Shown: piece by piece, positions 34,713 through 46,641 of the stretch
Layout: every line of letters starts with the position of its first letter
Numbering within the stretch: position 1 is the first letter of the stretch
Assembly (NCBI RefSeq): GCF_905404315.1
Contig: NC_066296.1
Coordinates: 2,852,001 to 2,916,000, forward strand
Direction of reading: 5' to 3'
Source: Leptidea sinapis
Lineage: Eukaryota > Arthropoda > Insecta > Lepidoptera > Pieridae
DNA: 64,000 nt
Translations under genes and position numbers: made by a program
Notes under the pieces: model-generated
The model's database searches: none
What the model saw: the letters and a program-made list of their open reading frames with translations, nothing else
Told to the model about the DNA's origin: nothing

Positions 34713-35967
34713 TTATATATATTAAAATAATTTATTGCGTATTTGAAAAAGTTTATACACTTTGACCTAAAATTTTTAATAATATAATAATAGAGATATT
34801 ATAACATACATAAAATTTCAATGTTTAATTCATTCGACTAAACATTTTTATATATACTTAAGAAAAAAACTTGTTTATATAATTTGCCAAGATTCTTCTA
34901 GATATCATTTGTAATTTTCACATTTCCCGCATTGGCTGTATGGGTGGACCTTTGCCATTCCTTGAAGTAAAAATAAAATCACTCGCCAGAGATAAGTGTC
35001 TATGTACAATACATTTCCCGCCCAATTAAGTGGCAACTCGAAGACTTGTGGTATTTGTTTTATTCTGAGATTATTTATACGTATATATAGAGTCTCATGC
35101 TATTAGACAACCGATAAAAACAGGCTAGGAATATTAGTTTAGTGTGCGTGACAAGCTACGTCTTTCGCGATTTGTATGACACTTTCTGTTAGTGTGCGTG
35201 AATTGCTCAAAATAGAGGTTATTTCTAAAGACTATTTTTTTCGACGTTTTCACAGCTGTCATAGTCTATCTAGACGTATAAATGATCTAAGGATTTATTT
35301 ATTTTTTGTTAAATTTAAAATAACCTTATTGTATGCAACAGTAAATAAATAGCTAGGTAAAAAACACATACCACTCGCATTTCTTGACACTCATTATACA
35401 ACTGTTGCATAAAATTCTATTATTATTATTATATACTTACAGAAAAAATATTATGAGTTACTTATTATGATCCTGGAAACATAATGGTATTTCTCTTGTC
35501 TACATCGAAGAAGGTGGTAATCAAAGCCAAAATCCCACGGTAGCCATGTGAAAATATTCCAAAATCATCTCACGGAGGATTATGACCTACATCTGTCAGT
35601 GTTCACACGAAAATATGCAAAATTCCAATTGACTTCACCAATTACCCGCCTAATTAACTCAGTCATAAGCTGAGATTTTTATAAGAACGCGACATCTGTC
35701 CGACTCATACGTCAAAACGACGAAAAAGGCGCTAAAAGTGACAGTTGTCTGTTTTCTAGAGCTTCGCGCCATCTTCGCGGCTCGCGCATGCGCTTTGCCA
35801 GATGGCTTGCCATTGGTAGACTTTTTATAAATAGGCAGGTGTAAACACTTAGATGTCTGAAATGCAGTAAACAGGCTGTATTATATATCCAGGTCATTGT
35901 AAAAAATTATAAACAAAAATCAAATTTGTTTGATAATTTGTAATCTTTAATAATACCTATATATAAG
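34713..35967. other. Unassigned AT-rich DNA containing a promoter-like island
   Basis: Apart from the GC-rich island at 35690-35860, described separately, no gene or repeat was recognised. Confidence 0.45.
35690..35860 (+). promoter_or_regulatory. Candidate core promoter
   Basis: A CG-rich patch in AT-rich DNA holds a perfect NRF1-type palindrome GCGCATGCGC (35784-35793), a CGCCATCTT motif just upstream, and a consensus TATAAATA (35826-35833). No downstream exon is visible, so the call rests on motifs only. Confidence 0.35.
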
Positions 35968-36480
35968 TCCAGTGTCCTGATGTTTGTTACAATTGAACTC
36001 CTAAAGTAATGAACGGATTTTAATGGGGATTACTTTTTTTATGAAAAAGGAGGATAAACGAGCGTACGGGTCACCTTTTTTAAGTGATCACCGTCGCCCA
36101 CATTCTCTTGCAACACCAGAGAAATCTCAGGAGCGTTGCTGGCCTTTAAGGAAGGTGCACGCGATTTTTTTGAAGGTACCCATGTCGTATCGTCCCGAAA
36201 ACACCACACAAGGAAGTTCATTCCACAGCTTTGTAGTAGGAAGAAAGCTCCTTGAAAACCGCACTGTGGAGGACTGCCACACATCCAGATGGTTGGGATG
36301 ATATCCTTACTTTTGTATAGACATATTTTCTGTGAGAGAATTTATTGACGCACGGTTTGATAGTTCTACTGTGAAATAATTTCATTACAATAACAAGGAA
36401 CATATTTTACGAAATATTTCTTGATGTTATGAACAAACTGTATTTAATTTATTATGTACAGGACAACGTCTATCAGCTAT
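35968..36480 (+). mobile_element. Helitron-like element D, interrupted by a LINE tail
   Basis: The 5' end TCCAGTGTCCTGATGTTTG and the 3' end GTCTATCAGCTAT are in plus orientation. A CR1/jockey LINE tail (36043-36301) sits inside. Confidence 0.65.
36043..36301 (-). pseudogene. CR1/jockey-type LINE 3' end
   Basis: GACAAACGAGC-type start (here GATAAACGAGCGTACGGG), ATGTCGTATCGTCCCG and CCGCACTGTGGAGGACTGCC match the tail at 20070-20340. It is 5' truncated. Confidence 0.75.
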
Positions 36481-36944
36481 TATAATAATAAATAGGTATA
36501 CTAATTATTTTGTTTTAGAACAGCCTTTTGATAATGCGGGTCATGCAAAGCTCCGTCTTCTCTGCAAGAAGGAAACAGTTCAAGAAATAATTTGTATCAT
36601 AAATATAAGAATTAACTTTTTTTTAGGTATTAAAAACTAAATAAAGTAAGAATGATTTCATTCAAAAAGCGTTGAAGGGATGCACAGGTTTTTTTGATAT
36701 AGAGACTTGTTTACATAGAATCTATGGCTGAGATCTTGATCTATAGAGCGTACTTATGCCTTTCTCAGACTTTACTTACGAAAATCTTAACTGAGTGAAA
36801 GCTTAGTATAATCTTTGATTGCGTTATTATAGTCATTTGACAGCTGAAATTATGCTAATCTTTATCTAAGATAGCCCAATGCAAAATCAAGTTCGCGTTT
36901 TATCACACTCAGCTAAGTTTTACGTAAGTAAAGTCTCAACAATA

Positions 36945-37335
36945 GTCCAAAAATTGTGAGCGGCACTACAATTGCGCTCGTCACCTTGAGGCATAAGATG
37001 TTAAGTCTCATTTGCCCAGTAATTTCACTAGCTACAGCACCCTTCACACTGAAACACAGTAATGTTTATACATTACTGCTTCACTTTAGGCGCCGTTGTG
37101 GTACCCAAAATCTAGCCGGCATCCTGTGCAAAGGAGCCTCCCACTAGTAAGTTTACTTAAGTATTTATGCATGAAACTATATCAAATACAGATAAATATT
37201 TTAGGTGTAAGACCTCAATAATTTAGGACTTATCCTAAACGAAAGTGTTGATATACAGTTCATTAGACAAATGGATATAGAATACTAGTACAAACAGAAG
37301 GTGTTTAGTAAAAAGTGGCAGTAGGGCAGTGGGTG
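36945..37335. repeat. Duplicated segment 2, copy 2
   Basis: This is the partner of 30560-30957; it includes the repeat A part and about 190 bp of downstream sequence. Confidence 0.8.
36950..37147 (-). repeat. SINE-like repeat A, tail truncated
   Basis: It starts at AATTGTGAGCGGCACTACAA, lacking the tail, and ends at GGAGCCTCCCACT. Confidence 0.8.
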
Positions 37336-37589
37336 CCCAAGATAGCCCAATCAATTTCGTGTTTTATGACACTCAGCTAAGTTTTACGTAAGTGAAGTCT
37401 ATGAAAAGTATAAGTGCGCTCTATAGATAAGGTAAACATAAAGCATTTTTGATTTTTTTTACACAAAATAAGCATTTGTATACACAAAGCATCAAAAGGT
37501 CAGTAGGAATTGGTGAAAAAAAACATAAATGGCCATCGAATCTTTTTAAAGGTAAGTAAGTAATATCACACAAAAATTTTTGATAAAAT

Positions 37590-37850
37590 TATATAGACGA
37601 TGCGGGCCTCGAATTCACAACCTCTCGCTTTCCTTGTGAGTGCTATCCCAACTGAGCTAACCGTGTAAGCTCTCAGGTTGTGGCTTCATCTACTTAAACA
37701 AAGCATACAAGATTTTATGACGATACGTCACTCGTATGGTACGGAACGAGAGGTCATGAGTTAGAGACCCGCATCGCTCATAAAATTTTATTTGAGTATT
37801 AATCCTAGAAGTGCGGGTTATTAATTTCACTTTTAAGAGAAAAACCAATC
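37590..37850. repeat. SINE C with inverted tRNA-like arms
   Basis: GATGCGGGCCTCGAATTCAC plus CTCTCG at about 37599 is mirrored by CGAGAGGTCATGAGTTAGAG plus CCCGCATC at about 37748. Two tRNA-like ends thus face each other across ~120 bp containing GGTTGTGGCTTCATCTAC. Confidence 0.6.
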
Positions 37851-39602
37851 AAAATAGGAAATAAAAATATTTCCGAACTAATCTGGTGATGGTCCCGGAA
37901 GGTACTACTAGCCATGTTAGTGCTTTTTAAAATTGTCTTTAGATTATAATGACGTCATCACGTACAGTAACTATTTGTTCACACTACTTGTAGTAAATTC
38001 ATATATGCAATTAATGTTTATGTGTGCGGACACTGCCGTATTCTAGAGCTCAAAATTGAGAAATACCTTCCATTTTCCAAAAAATACTGACTTCAAATAT
38101 ACTTTATAACAAGTTTACTAAAAAGTTTAAAGTAATTTTTCTCTTCAACATTTTGTATTTGGTGGTAAAGACTACCTCAAATCAATATACATGTATATAT
38201 TTTATAGTGTAGATATTATTGTATTGAATGTCGTAATTTTTATGATTAATTTGGAAACACTTTCTTTTAATCTTTATTCATGTTTGAAGACGGTAATTGT
38301 TATGTAAAAAATATTTTTTAGGAGTTGGTATAGAACTATTTGCATCATGACGTGTTATTAGTTGTTTAGTAACATACATACCTTTAAGATAGATACATCA
38401 ATAGTAAATTTATTAATCTCAAGTATGTGTTTATGTATAATTTTGTATCTAATTGGTAAGCATAAATAAATTAAAATAACTCAGTTCAATAGTTTGGAAG
38501 TACCACATGAGTAAACAAACAGTAGCTAGCAGTACAGAGTAAATGGCACAGAGGATAAAATTTAGAAACGAGTACAATCAGATCAAAATTAGGAAAAATA
38601 TTTCTAAATAAATTTTAATATATTTAGCCGTTTATTATTATCATAATATATGATAATGAACGTTATTTCAACAACAAACAGCTTCCGCGATTACCATTAT
38701 TGTGATACCGTAAATTTATTGATGAATTATATTTATTCTTTTTTTTTTCAAAATAATCGAATCAAAAATGGGACTTTATCCTTATTTATTTCTAATGAAA
38801 AGCTAATTAAACGTTTCCGTGAAGTTGTTAACAGGGGTTAGAAGGATAAATTTCAAAATGGCGTACAAAACTGCTACTTCCCATAATTCCCCAAAAAGGT
38901 TTCACCTCGCCGGAAGCTAGCAGACTTTGTAAGATATCGCACTTCCGTACTATAGTCGATTGTCACGACTACAGTGCCCACTTAGTTTTGATACTTGTGA
39001 TAACATCAATATAAGTGTTGATACATACATTAGTTTCAAAGAAAATAAAAAATTATGCAATTAGGCTTAAACTAAGCGCTTTTGAATCATCACTATAAAT
39101 ATTTCTTTTAAATTACTGAATCTACCATATGTTCGGAAAAAGTAGAGCTCACAAGAAGAATATACAAACAACTCAACAGCTATTCTTTTCATTTCTAACT
39201 TTATAGTTCTAAGTTGAAATAGAATTAAATACCTTTTTGTGTTTGTCGTTTTCGTGTCAAATTATGGTTTTGATCAATTAAATTTAATTATACCAAACCA
39301 TATAATAATCCTTTTTGTTATAATATGAGAGAAAGATTAGATTAATTTTAGGTATTTCTTATGAGTTTCCTTTAGAAATCAATACTTTAAGAACACTGCT
39401 TAGATTTTATCTGGCACAAAGTAATATCACTATAGCCAGCAAATTTTGTTTATAGAAATTAATTTAAAATATTGATGTCTTTTTATGATAGTCACTAACG
39501 GACGAACACGGTCATTTGGGCACATGATGGTAAGTAATCATCCCAGCCCATTACATTACCATTAGCGTTACCAACCGGTTATTTTTATGTTAGCTTCAAA
39601 TT
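37851..39602. other. Unassigned AT-rich DNA
   Basis: No gene or known repeat was recognised. The frame 38650-38841 has no domain. Confidence 0.5.
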
Positions 39603-39870
39603 CACCATCTGGATGTGTGGCGGTCCTCCACAGTGCGGCTTTCAAGGAATTTTCTTCCACGTACTACAATGCTGTGGAATGAACTTCCTTGTGGGGCGTT
39701 TCCGGGACCAAACGACATGGGTACCTTCAAAAAAGCACGTACACCTTCCTTAAAGGCCGGCTTTCTTGTGATTCCTCTGGTATTGCAAGAGAATGTGGCG
39801 GCAGTGATCACTTAACACCAGATGACCCGTTAGCTCGTTTGTCCACCTTTTCCACAAAAAATTACCTTCA
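39603..39870 (+). pseudogene. CR1/jockey-type LINE 3' end
   Basis: It begins at CATCTGGATGTGTGGCGGTC and encodes VWRSSTVRLSRNFLPRTTML with WNELPCGAFPGP, the extreme C-terminus of the family seen at 20178-20690. Only the last ~70 codons and 3' UTR survive. Confidence 0.75.
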
Positions 39871-41539
39871 ATAAATTCTATACTATTTAATCAAAATTAA
39901 TTATAATATACGAAGTATCAAAACTAGTTGCATTAGGTAGCGATGTCCGCTGGTCACATCTCCGCACTTCCATCGTCCTCGGACATTTCGCACGCACCAA
40001 CGGTTTTGCTGAGGATATTAATATACAAACAATATGTAACCACAACGTTCGTTTGTCTGTCAATCTATACGCCATAGTTATTATTATAACAGACGGGCAA
40101 CAGTTGGTCTTTTAACTTTTACTTTTACATTTAGTACAGCAAATCAGTATCTCTGAAAATCTTCCAAAATGTTCGACCCACGCCTACCACGTCCTATTCT
40201 AATCACTCATGAATTTTTAGTAATTTACTAAAATAAAATAAATAGTAGTTAAAAAAAAACAATCTTTCATAGAAAACTGAACTAAGACATAGAAAATAAA
40301 TTTAAAATTAACATCAATTCCTACCTTTAACACGATAGATGAGAATTGTATAAAATAACAAAAATCTTATTTTGCAAATTGAAAAATGGAATAATTTTAT
40401 CAACTTAATGTATTGTCATCGGTCCTCGATAAATCTACGAAGTTTGAACGAAATATGGCCATTTAAAGTGGGTCATAATCGCGCCAATTGAGTCGGTTAC
40501 AAACACACATACATACAGGTGAAGCTAATAAAAGCGTGTTAAAATAATAAATAATATTGATTCAAATTTTAAAGTCTTGCAAAATGTTATATGCGTGACG
40601 GTAAAGGAATTTAAGTACATATAGCGGCCATTTGTAAAACTTTATAAAAAAAACTCATGTTGTCCACTCCATATCATAAACATACCTACTATAATGTCTT
40701 TAACTAATTTGGTAACGCGACGTGAGCGCTTTTCTCCACACTAAAAGCGCCCAACGATCTTAAAGAACATTTTCGCATCTAAATGTAATTTACAGTATGT
40801 TAAATTAAAAAACCTTTTAAAAAGTCAAAAATCTCTTAGGAAATAAAGAAAGGTAAATTTTATTTTGCAGAACAAATTAGTGGTCCTTGGGGCCCGTTTA
40901 CAACATTAATGTCTTTCACAGATTAAAACTGAATCAAGGAATACTTACGAAACTAATTTTATGATCCATGTAGGGTTAATAACTCTATTTTATTTGCCCC
41001 GTGGCGTATTAGAAACGATCACGATTTTTGGGCATGACATTAGCTTTTTAAAAGCGAAAAATGCGCTAAATGTTTTTGTGAAACCACCGAGGTTTATTTA
41101 TAACAAAACTGCTTTTAATTTAAAGAAATAGTTATTACATCATGTTTTCTATTGCATTAAAAAAATGTTTGCAATTCACATGTGGTACAAGTGAAACCTT
41201 CAAAAATCTTGGCTTCAAGATAATGAGGTTAATGTAAAATTTCGGGAAGTGGATAATTATTGTAGGTTTTAGTTAATGATCATAGTAATACAAAGTTTGA
41301 TAATTATTATACAATTTATTCATATATATTAAATAGATTTATTCTGACTCAGAGCTTACATTTCCTATAAATGATACAAGAGACTTATGGTAGTATGAAA
41401 TAAATACTTTGGCCTTATAATGCTCAATATATCTTTGGAATACTGCGTCAGTTACTGTTTATGATCTTGATGTTGATACACTGCGAGTGCTGCACATTTT
41501 CAAATTAAATTTGGCGGCAGTTCAGGAAATAATCTAGCA
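39871..41539. other. Unassigned AT-rich DNA
   Basis: A repeat 3' end is likely at 40430-40550, listed separately. Nothing else was recognised. Confidence 0.45.
40430..40550 (+). repeat. Interspersed repeat 3' end
   Basis: CCTCGATAAATCTACGAAG, GAGTCGGTTACAAACACAC and GTGAAGCTAATAAAAGCGTG form an ending I recognise as widespread in moth genomes. The class is not certain. Confidence 0.4.
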
Positions 41540-41836
41540 GTAGGAGGCTCCTTTGCACACGATGCCGGCTAGATTATGGGTACCACATCGGCGCCTATTT
41601 CTGCCGTGTAATAATGTGTAAACATTATTGTGTTTCGGTCAGAAGGGCGCCTTAGCTATTGAAATTACTAGGCATATGAGACTTAACGTCTTACGGAGAC
41701 GAGCGCAATTGTAGTGCCACTCACTATTTTTGGATTTTTCAAGAATCCTGAGCGGCACTGCATTGTAATGGGTAGGGCGTGGCAATTATCATATGCTGAA
41801 CATACTGCTCATGTCATGCCTTATTATCATAAATAA
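41540..41836 (+). repeat. SINE-like repeat A
   Basis: The head AGTAGGAGGCTCCTTTGCAC, core and a diverged tail TTATTATCATAAATAAG are present. Confidence 0.8.
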
Positions 41837-41911
41837 GCATCTTTTCAAAAACTTGCCTAAGAGTAATACATATACCGAAAGTAACTAAATAATCCAAGGC
41901 TAGGATTTTTT

Positions 41912-42148
41912 TTATTTTTTTTTATTTAGAATTAGATCCACGAAGCAGGTATCAAAGCGACCGCACCTAATTGAATTAGGCCGGTCTCTTTCGCAAGCAT
42001 TAGTGGAACCGAGAACATGAAAATTATACCTTGTTATCAATCTAGTGGACTCATTTGACATCAATTTGGCCCACTGTCGTCCGAAGTGATTGCAGCCTGT
42101 GAAATCCATTAGGAAACACGCCAAACACATTATCCATCTTAAATACAT
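41912..42148 (-). other. Small open frame, unrecognised
   Basis: This 78-codon minus-strand frame starts with a hydrophobic stretch (MYLRWIMCLACFLMDF) followed by a mixed, Cys-containing sequence ending in poly-Lys. Its composition is less AT-driven than other small frames here. It matches no family I know. It could be an old transposon ORF piece or chance; I do not claim a gene. Confidence 0.2.
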
Positions 42149-42184
42149 TAAGTTGGCCTGCGAAAATTCCTTTCTAATATTATA

Positions 42185-42540
42185 CTAGCTTACCCGACAA
42201 ACGTTGTTCTGTACATAATAAATAAATTACTGTTTTTTTTTTATGAATTTGTCAATAACATTTCATAACATCAAGAATTGTTTCGTAAAATATGCTCCCT
42301 GTGCAAACAATGAAATTGTTTCACAGCACAACTGTCAAACCGTGCGTCAATAAATTCTCTCATAGAAATATGTGGATACAAAACAAATATTGGAAACAAA
42401 AATATAAATTATGAATCCCAAATCGAAATTAAAACTATCTTATCTCTCAAGTTGGACTACAGTGCACTCCATGAGTAATCCCCATTAAAATCCGTTCATT
42501 AGGTTAGAAGTTCACTGGAAACAAACATCGGGACACTAGA
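42185..42540 (-). mobile_element. Helitron-like element D, complete non-autonomous copy
   Basis: On the minus strand it begins TCTAGTGTCCCGATG after an A and ends GGTAAGCTAG before a T, as expected for Helitron insertion into AT without target duplication. The 356-bp body is non-coding and must depend on another element's Rep/helicase. Confidence 0.75.
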
Positions 42541-42780
42541 TTTATATTATACCTAGTTTTGCCATAAATACTCATTGCAAATTGCTCGTTGCAAATAACA
42601 TTTATTACTTTTACAGTGTGTTAGTTTAACACATAAATATATAATATAATATAATAAAAAACAATTTAAAATATAAAAAGCGTATTCGAAGTGATCTCCA
42701 TTGGCTGCAATACGGTGAGACCCGTTATCAACAGAAGCACGCACTGTTTGAAGGACTCTAAATAATCATAGCGCTTAGAG

Positions 42781-43095
42781 GGTCGGTAGTCGGTAGGTTA
42801 GTCGGGGACCCAGTGCTCTGTGAACGGCTGGATCACTTGGCGTTGTGTATCTGGATGTGTGGCGGTCCTCCACAGTGCGGTTTTCAAGGAGCTTTCTTCC
42901 ACGTACTAAAAAGCTGTGGGATGAGCTTCCTTGTGCGGTGTTTCCGGGACGATACGACATGGGTACCTTCAAAAAAAGCGCGTACACCTTCCTTAAAGGC
43001 CGGCAACGCTCCTGTGATTCCTCTGGTGTTGCAAGAGATTGTGGGCGGCGGTGATCACTTAACAACAGGTGACCCGTACGCTCAATTGTCCTCCT
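42781..43095 (+). pseudogene. CR1/jockey-type LINE 3' end with internal deletion
   Basis: GGGACCCAGTGCTCTGTGAA and GGATCACTTGGCGTTG jump directly to ATCTGGATGTGTGGCGG, losing the middle that is present at 20330-20440. The following frame carries LDVWRSSTVRFSRSFLPRTK and WDELPCAVFPGRYDM. Confidence 0.75.
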
Positions 43096-44991
43096 ATTCC
43101 ATATTAAAGAAAAATTATGGCCAGACTAAGTATATTAAGATATTTGCCAGTCATCAATGCTCTAGTAACTTTATGCCATTTCAATAAATGGCATAAAGTA
43201 CACTCACGATACGTACGTTGTTGAAAATAGCTGTTAACAGTTCGCCACAGTTTTTTTTAAACGTGTTCACAGCTGTCACAGATTATCTAAACCTATAAAT
43301 TATCTATGCATCTAGCTTTTGCAACAACTAAACGATTTTTTGCTATAACTTCTACAAGGAGAAGCTATGTTCTTAGACATAAACATGGTCTACAATTTAT
43401 TTTAAGCCCTTTATATAAAAATTTCAATACATCTCTGATAATAGGACGAGCCAAAACCACGACAGTCTAAATGAAGCGAATGTCGGGACATGCAACACTG
43501 TTGAGCTAATCAAATTAAACTTTTTATATTTTGGGTGCCCGCTAATACTAAGTAGAAGATTGCTATTTGATGACAGGCCTTTTTTGCGAGCACTATTTCA
43601 CTAATAGAATCTAATGCCTGTTATTTCGTCTAATTTACACGGGTTTCATAGCCATAATAGACTATTACGAATTTTCAACTTGAAAATAGACGAAGAAGCT
43701 TGGTATTTCATTCGAGATCGGTGGCTGTTCGGCTCACGATACTATAATATGTATAGCTCTCATTAATTATTATTTTTCCCCAAATATGTTAAATACATGT
43801 GTAAAATATATTTATATACACCCATGCTTAAAATCGTCTATTAAAGATTCTAAAACAGTAAGGTTATTGCCAACATTAAAACACTTAATGTTCTAATAAC
43901 CATTACATAATCCAAACGAGTGTTGTAATGAATTTCAGTACAACATTATATCATCCGTTTTCATAATAACACACCTTTTGATGATATTATGGTTACTAGG
44001 ACTGGCTTTGTTAGCAGTAAGCTACCTGTTTCAGAATCTTTTATAGAGGATACATATTATGGGTGTAGATAAAGTCTTGTATGCCACTGTTGATAATTAG
44101 GTATTAAAACTCATGTACTAATGATACTATTATCATATACAAATATAAACCCACATTCATGTTTTAATACCCCTTATTACACAACAGTTACATAAATAAC
44201 TATTAAAAGAAATCTAGAGAGGGTGTTATTGATGTAAAACTTCTTTGGGCGCGACTTGAGGTTAACACAGATTTTTCTAATGAAACCAATGTTTTCCGTT
44301 AAATTTAATGGTCTTAAAAACTATGTTTCAAATGGCTCAGTAATATTTTTTATAAATCTCCATGTGCATTTGTTTATTTATTATTACTTTTGCTCTTGCA
44401 GTTAGATGAATACTAAATATCTACTTACTGGCTGATTGTCTATAAGTCACCTGTGAGGCGACATGTTTAACGCGGGTACATCTAAGTATTTCTATGGATT
44501 CATATATTTATGAGCCGCGTGTACCACAGAACTGATAGTTAATTAATTTAGCATTCACATTGTGCCGAAGTAAAGTAATATTCCTGTAATATCAATAACT
44601 ACAGACCATGTCTTTGTAAAGTTGATTGATATTCTACACTCTCCAATACAATCGAGTTGTAAATTTCAATGTTTACAATATAACAATTCCGGCGTTGTAA
44701 CTCACCGTATGTTTGTCAGATATAGTCATAAATTGACTCCGCCACGCCCGAAGCCCATATCATGCGTGTTTTTGCTACCTACCGCCTTGAGGATATTTAT
44801 GATTTCATTTAGGAGCAAAAACTTAATCGGGTCAAGCATTCGTTCCAGAGGTGGACTTTAGTGCCTTCAGAGAAAGGACAGCGTGACGCGCCAAGGGTTC
44901 AGTACAACAATAAAATTGAGTTGCTTGTCAAAAACGGAAACTTAGAACTTCAGTCAGAAAGGTCCCTGAAAAAAAGCAATCTGTGCTTTTG
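43096..44991. other. Unassigned AT-rich DNA
   Basis: The frames at 44622-44861 and 44861-45091 show no recognisable domain. No repeat family was identified. Confidence 0.45.
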
Positions 44992-45238
44992 TGAAAATAA
45001 GGAGTATTTGATACGCTGTGCCTATTACAATGCAGTGCCGCTCAAGATTATTGAAACACCCAATAATTGCGCTCGTCACCTTGAGACGTAAGATGTCAAG
45101 TGTCATTTGCACAGTAATTTCACTACCTACATGCCCTTCAGACCCAAACACAGTAATGTTTACACAATAAATAGGCACCGTTGTGGTACCCATAATCTAA
45201 TCTAGCCGACATCCGGTGCAAAGGAGCCTCCCATCGGT
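44992..45238 (-). repeat. SINE-like repeat A, diverged
   Basis: It runs from GTGAAAATAAGGAGTATTTG to GGAGCCTCCCATCGG. The GAACGTCC region and about 35 bp of core (after GAAACACCCAATAATT) are missing. Confidence 0.75.
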
Positions 45239-45304
45239 GCTTGTCTGTCTCTAAGATTCAGTATCTAGGATAGCAATCTTCCTGTGACAAGATTAATATA
45301 ATAT

Positions 45305-45400
45305 GTCGGGAACGTGAGCGAAAACGGGAACCGGAACTGGGATAGGACATCAGATAATCTTCAATTCTAAACTCGCTTATTATTTTTAAAAACCTTTTAT
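45305..45400 (+). repeat. Fragment of the 23699-type repeat
   Basis: GGGAACGTGAGCGAAAACGG and GACATCAGATAATCTTCAAT are the inverse of the start of the repeat at 23699-23810. Confidence 0.6.
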
Positions 45401-45479
45401 TACTAGTTTATAAGAATAATGTGTGTAATGTTATAATTATTAAATAAATAATAATAAATAAATAAATAATAATCATCCC

Positions 45480-45735
45480 CACCATCTGGATGTGTGTCGG
45501 TCCTCCACAGTGCGGTTTTCAAGGAGCTTTCTTCGACGTACTATAAAGCTGTGGAATGAGCTTCCTTGTGTGGTGTTTCCTGGACGATACGACATGGGTA
45601 CCTTCAAAAAAAGCGCGTACACCTTCCTTAAAGGCCGACAATGCTCCTGTGATTCCTCTGGTGTTGCAAGACAATGTAGGCGGCGGTGATCACATAAAAC
45701 CAGGTGACCCGTACGCTCGTTAGTCCTCCTTATTT
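45480..45735 (+). pseudogene. CR1/jockey-type LINE 3' end
   Basis: It encodes CRSSTVRFSRSFLRRTIKLW with NELPCVVFPGRYDM and ends with the family 3' UTR and a TTTCATAAAA tail. It is 5' truncated. Confidence 0.8.
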
Positions 45736-46273
45736 CATAAAACTAAAGATTAAACGAAAACTTAAAAAAACGCCAAATCAAAAATCATCCAAGCTGATTT
45801 CACAACTAGATATTTTTTGAGGTAAATATAAATGTTTGAGTTAATTAAAAATGTTAATTAATCACAAAAACTATTCGCAACTTAATTACTAACAATAAAA
45901 TATATGTAATTATCTAGGTAAGCCACCCACTCGACTTAAATCACGCATAGACCAGGGGTGGGTTGTACCGCCTTACGAAACCGATTAAAAAATATTTTGA
46001 TCTTTCGCAACCGCTTAATAAACGGTTGCCAACTAACCCGGTAATTAAACTATGTTTAGGAAGAAATATCAATAGAATAAACGATGATCAGTTATAATTC
46101 ATACTAACTTAGATACCCTCGGAATCAAAAGGTGCTAAGACATGAATAACGACTTAAGGAAAACCTACTTTGTGTGTACTGAGTAAGGTTTTTAATAAAC
46201 TTAATTTATTTCGATAACTTCTGGATTTAGGAATGCATCTATTACTAAATGCATGTCTAAATGATAATTATTA
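45736..46273. other. Unassigned AT-rich DNA left of the retrotransposon
   Basis: No gene or known repeat was recognised up to the target duplication. Confidence 0.5.
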
Positions 46274-46278
46274 GATAC
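46274..46278. repeat. Target-site duplication, left
   Basis: GATAC precedes the LTR terminus TGTACGG and is repeated at 55020-55024. Confidence 0.95.
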
Positions 46279-46513
46279 TGTACGGTGGTTTGGTTCCGTA
46301 CAGAGTAAAACACAAGTTAGGCTCAAATGGTATATTGAAACCTTAACTTATGCTATATGGTAAAATGGTAAAATGTTGGTATGGTAATGAGCACGCGAAT
46401 CGATCGGCGGCTTGTCGCGAACTGGTTACAATATTACTTAGGAAATAACGCGAGGCGACGTAAACGCTGATACGCGAAACGTGATGTACAGTCGACATGC
46501 TGTTGACCGTACA
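46279..46513 (-). repeat. 3' LTR of the BEL/Pao element
   Basis: 235 bp, starting TGTACGG and ending CCGTACA on either strand, so the ends form a 7-bp inverted repeat. No canonical TATA box or AATAAA was found inside. A 7-bp hairpin arm pair (TGTACGG/CCGTACA, 10-nt loop) lies at 46279-46302. Confidence 0.95.
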
Positions 46514-46641
46514 TGCTGCCACCGCGAGAGAAGAAAGAGTGGTGGTGAAGATGGTACAAAAAAGAAATGGTTATGGTTAGCGAGTGACGTGAGACAAGGT
46601 GATAAACAAATTTGCATTATCTAATGGTAACCTTAATGTCT
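46514..46641 (-). other. 3' untranslated region of the BEL/Pao element
   Basis: This ~128-bp stretch lies between the stop codon and the 3' LTR. The bases next to the LTR on the sense strand read GCGGTGGCAGCA, which is only weakly purine-rich. The clear purine tract nearby (GAGAGAAGAAAGAG, 46527-46540) is on the wrong strand for a polypurine tract. Confidence 0.6.

Larger units (their letters stand above)
36735..37431. mobile_element. Composite MITE K with nested repeat A
   Basis: Inverted ends of about 45 bp (GATCTATAGAGCGTACTTAT at 36737 and its imperfect inverse ending near 37431) flank internal sequence that is itself repeated: GATAGCCCAAT and CACTCAGCTAAGTTTTACGT occur at 36871-36926 and 37341-37390. 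Between those repeats lie repeat A and duplicated segment 2. Confidence 0.6.

Noticed and set aside
46527..46540. Polypurine tract GAGAGAAGAAAGAG
   Set aside because: It is purine-rich on the plus strand, but the element's sense strand is minus and it is not adjacent to the LTR, so it cannot be the standard PPT.
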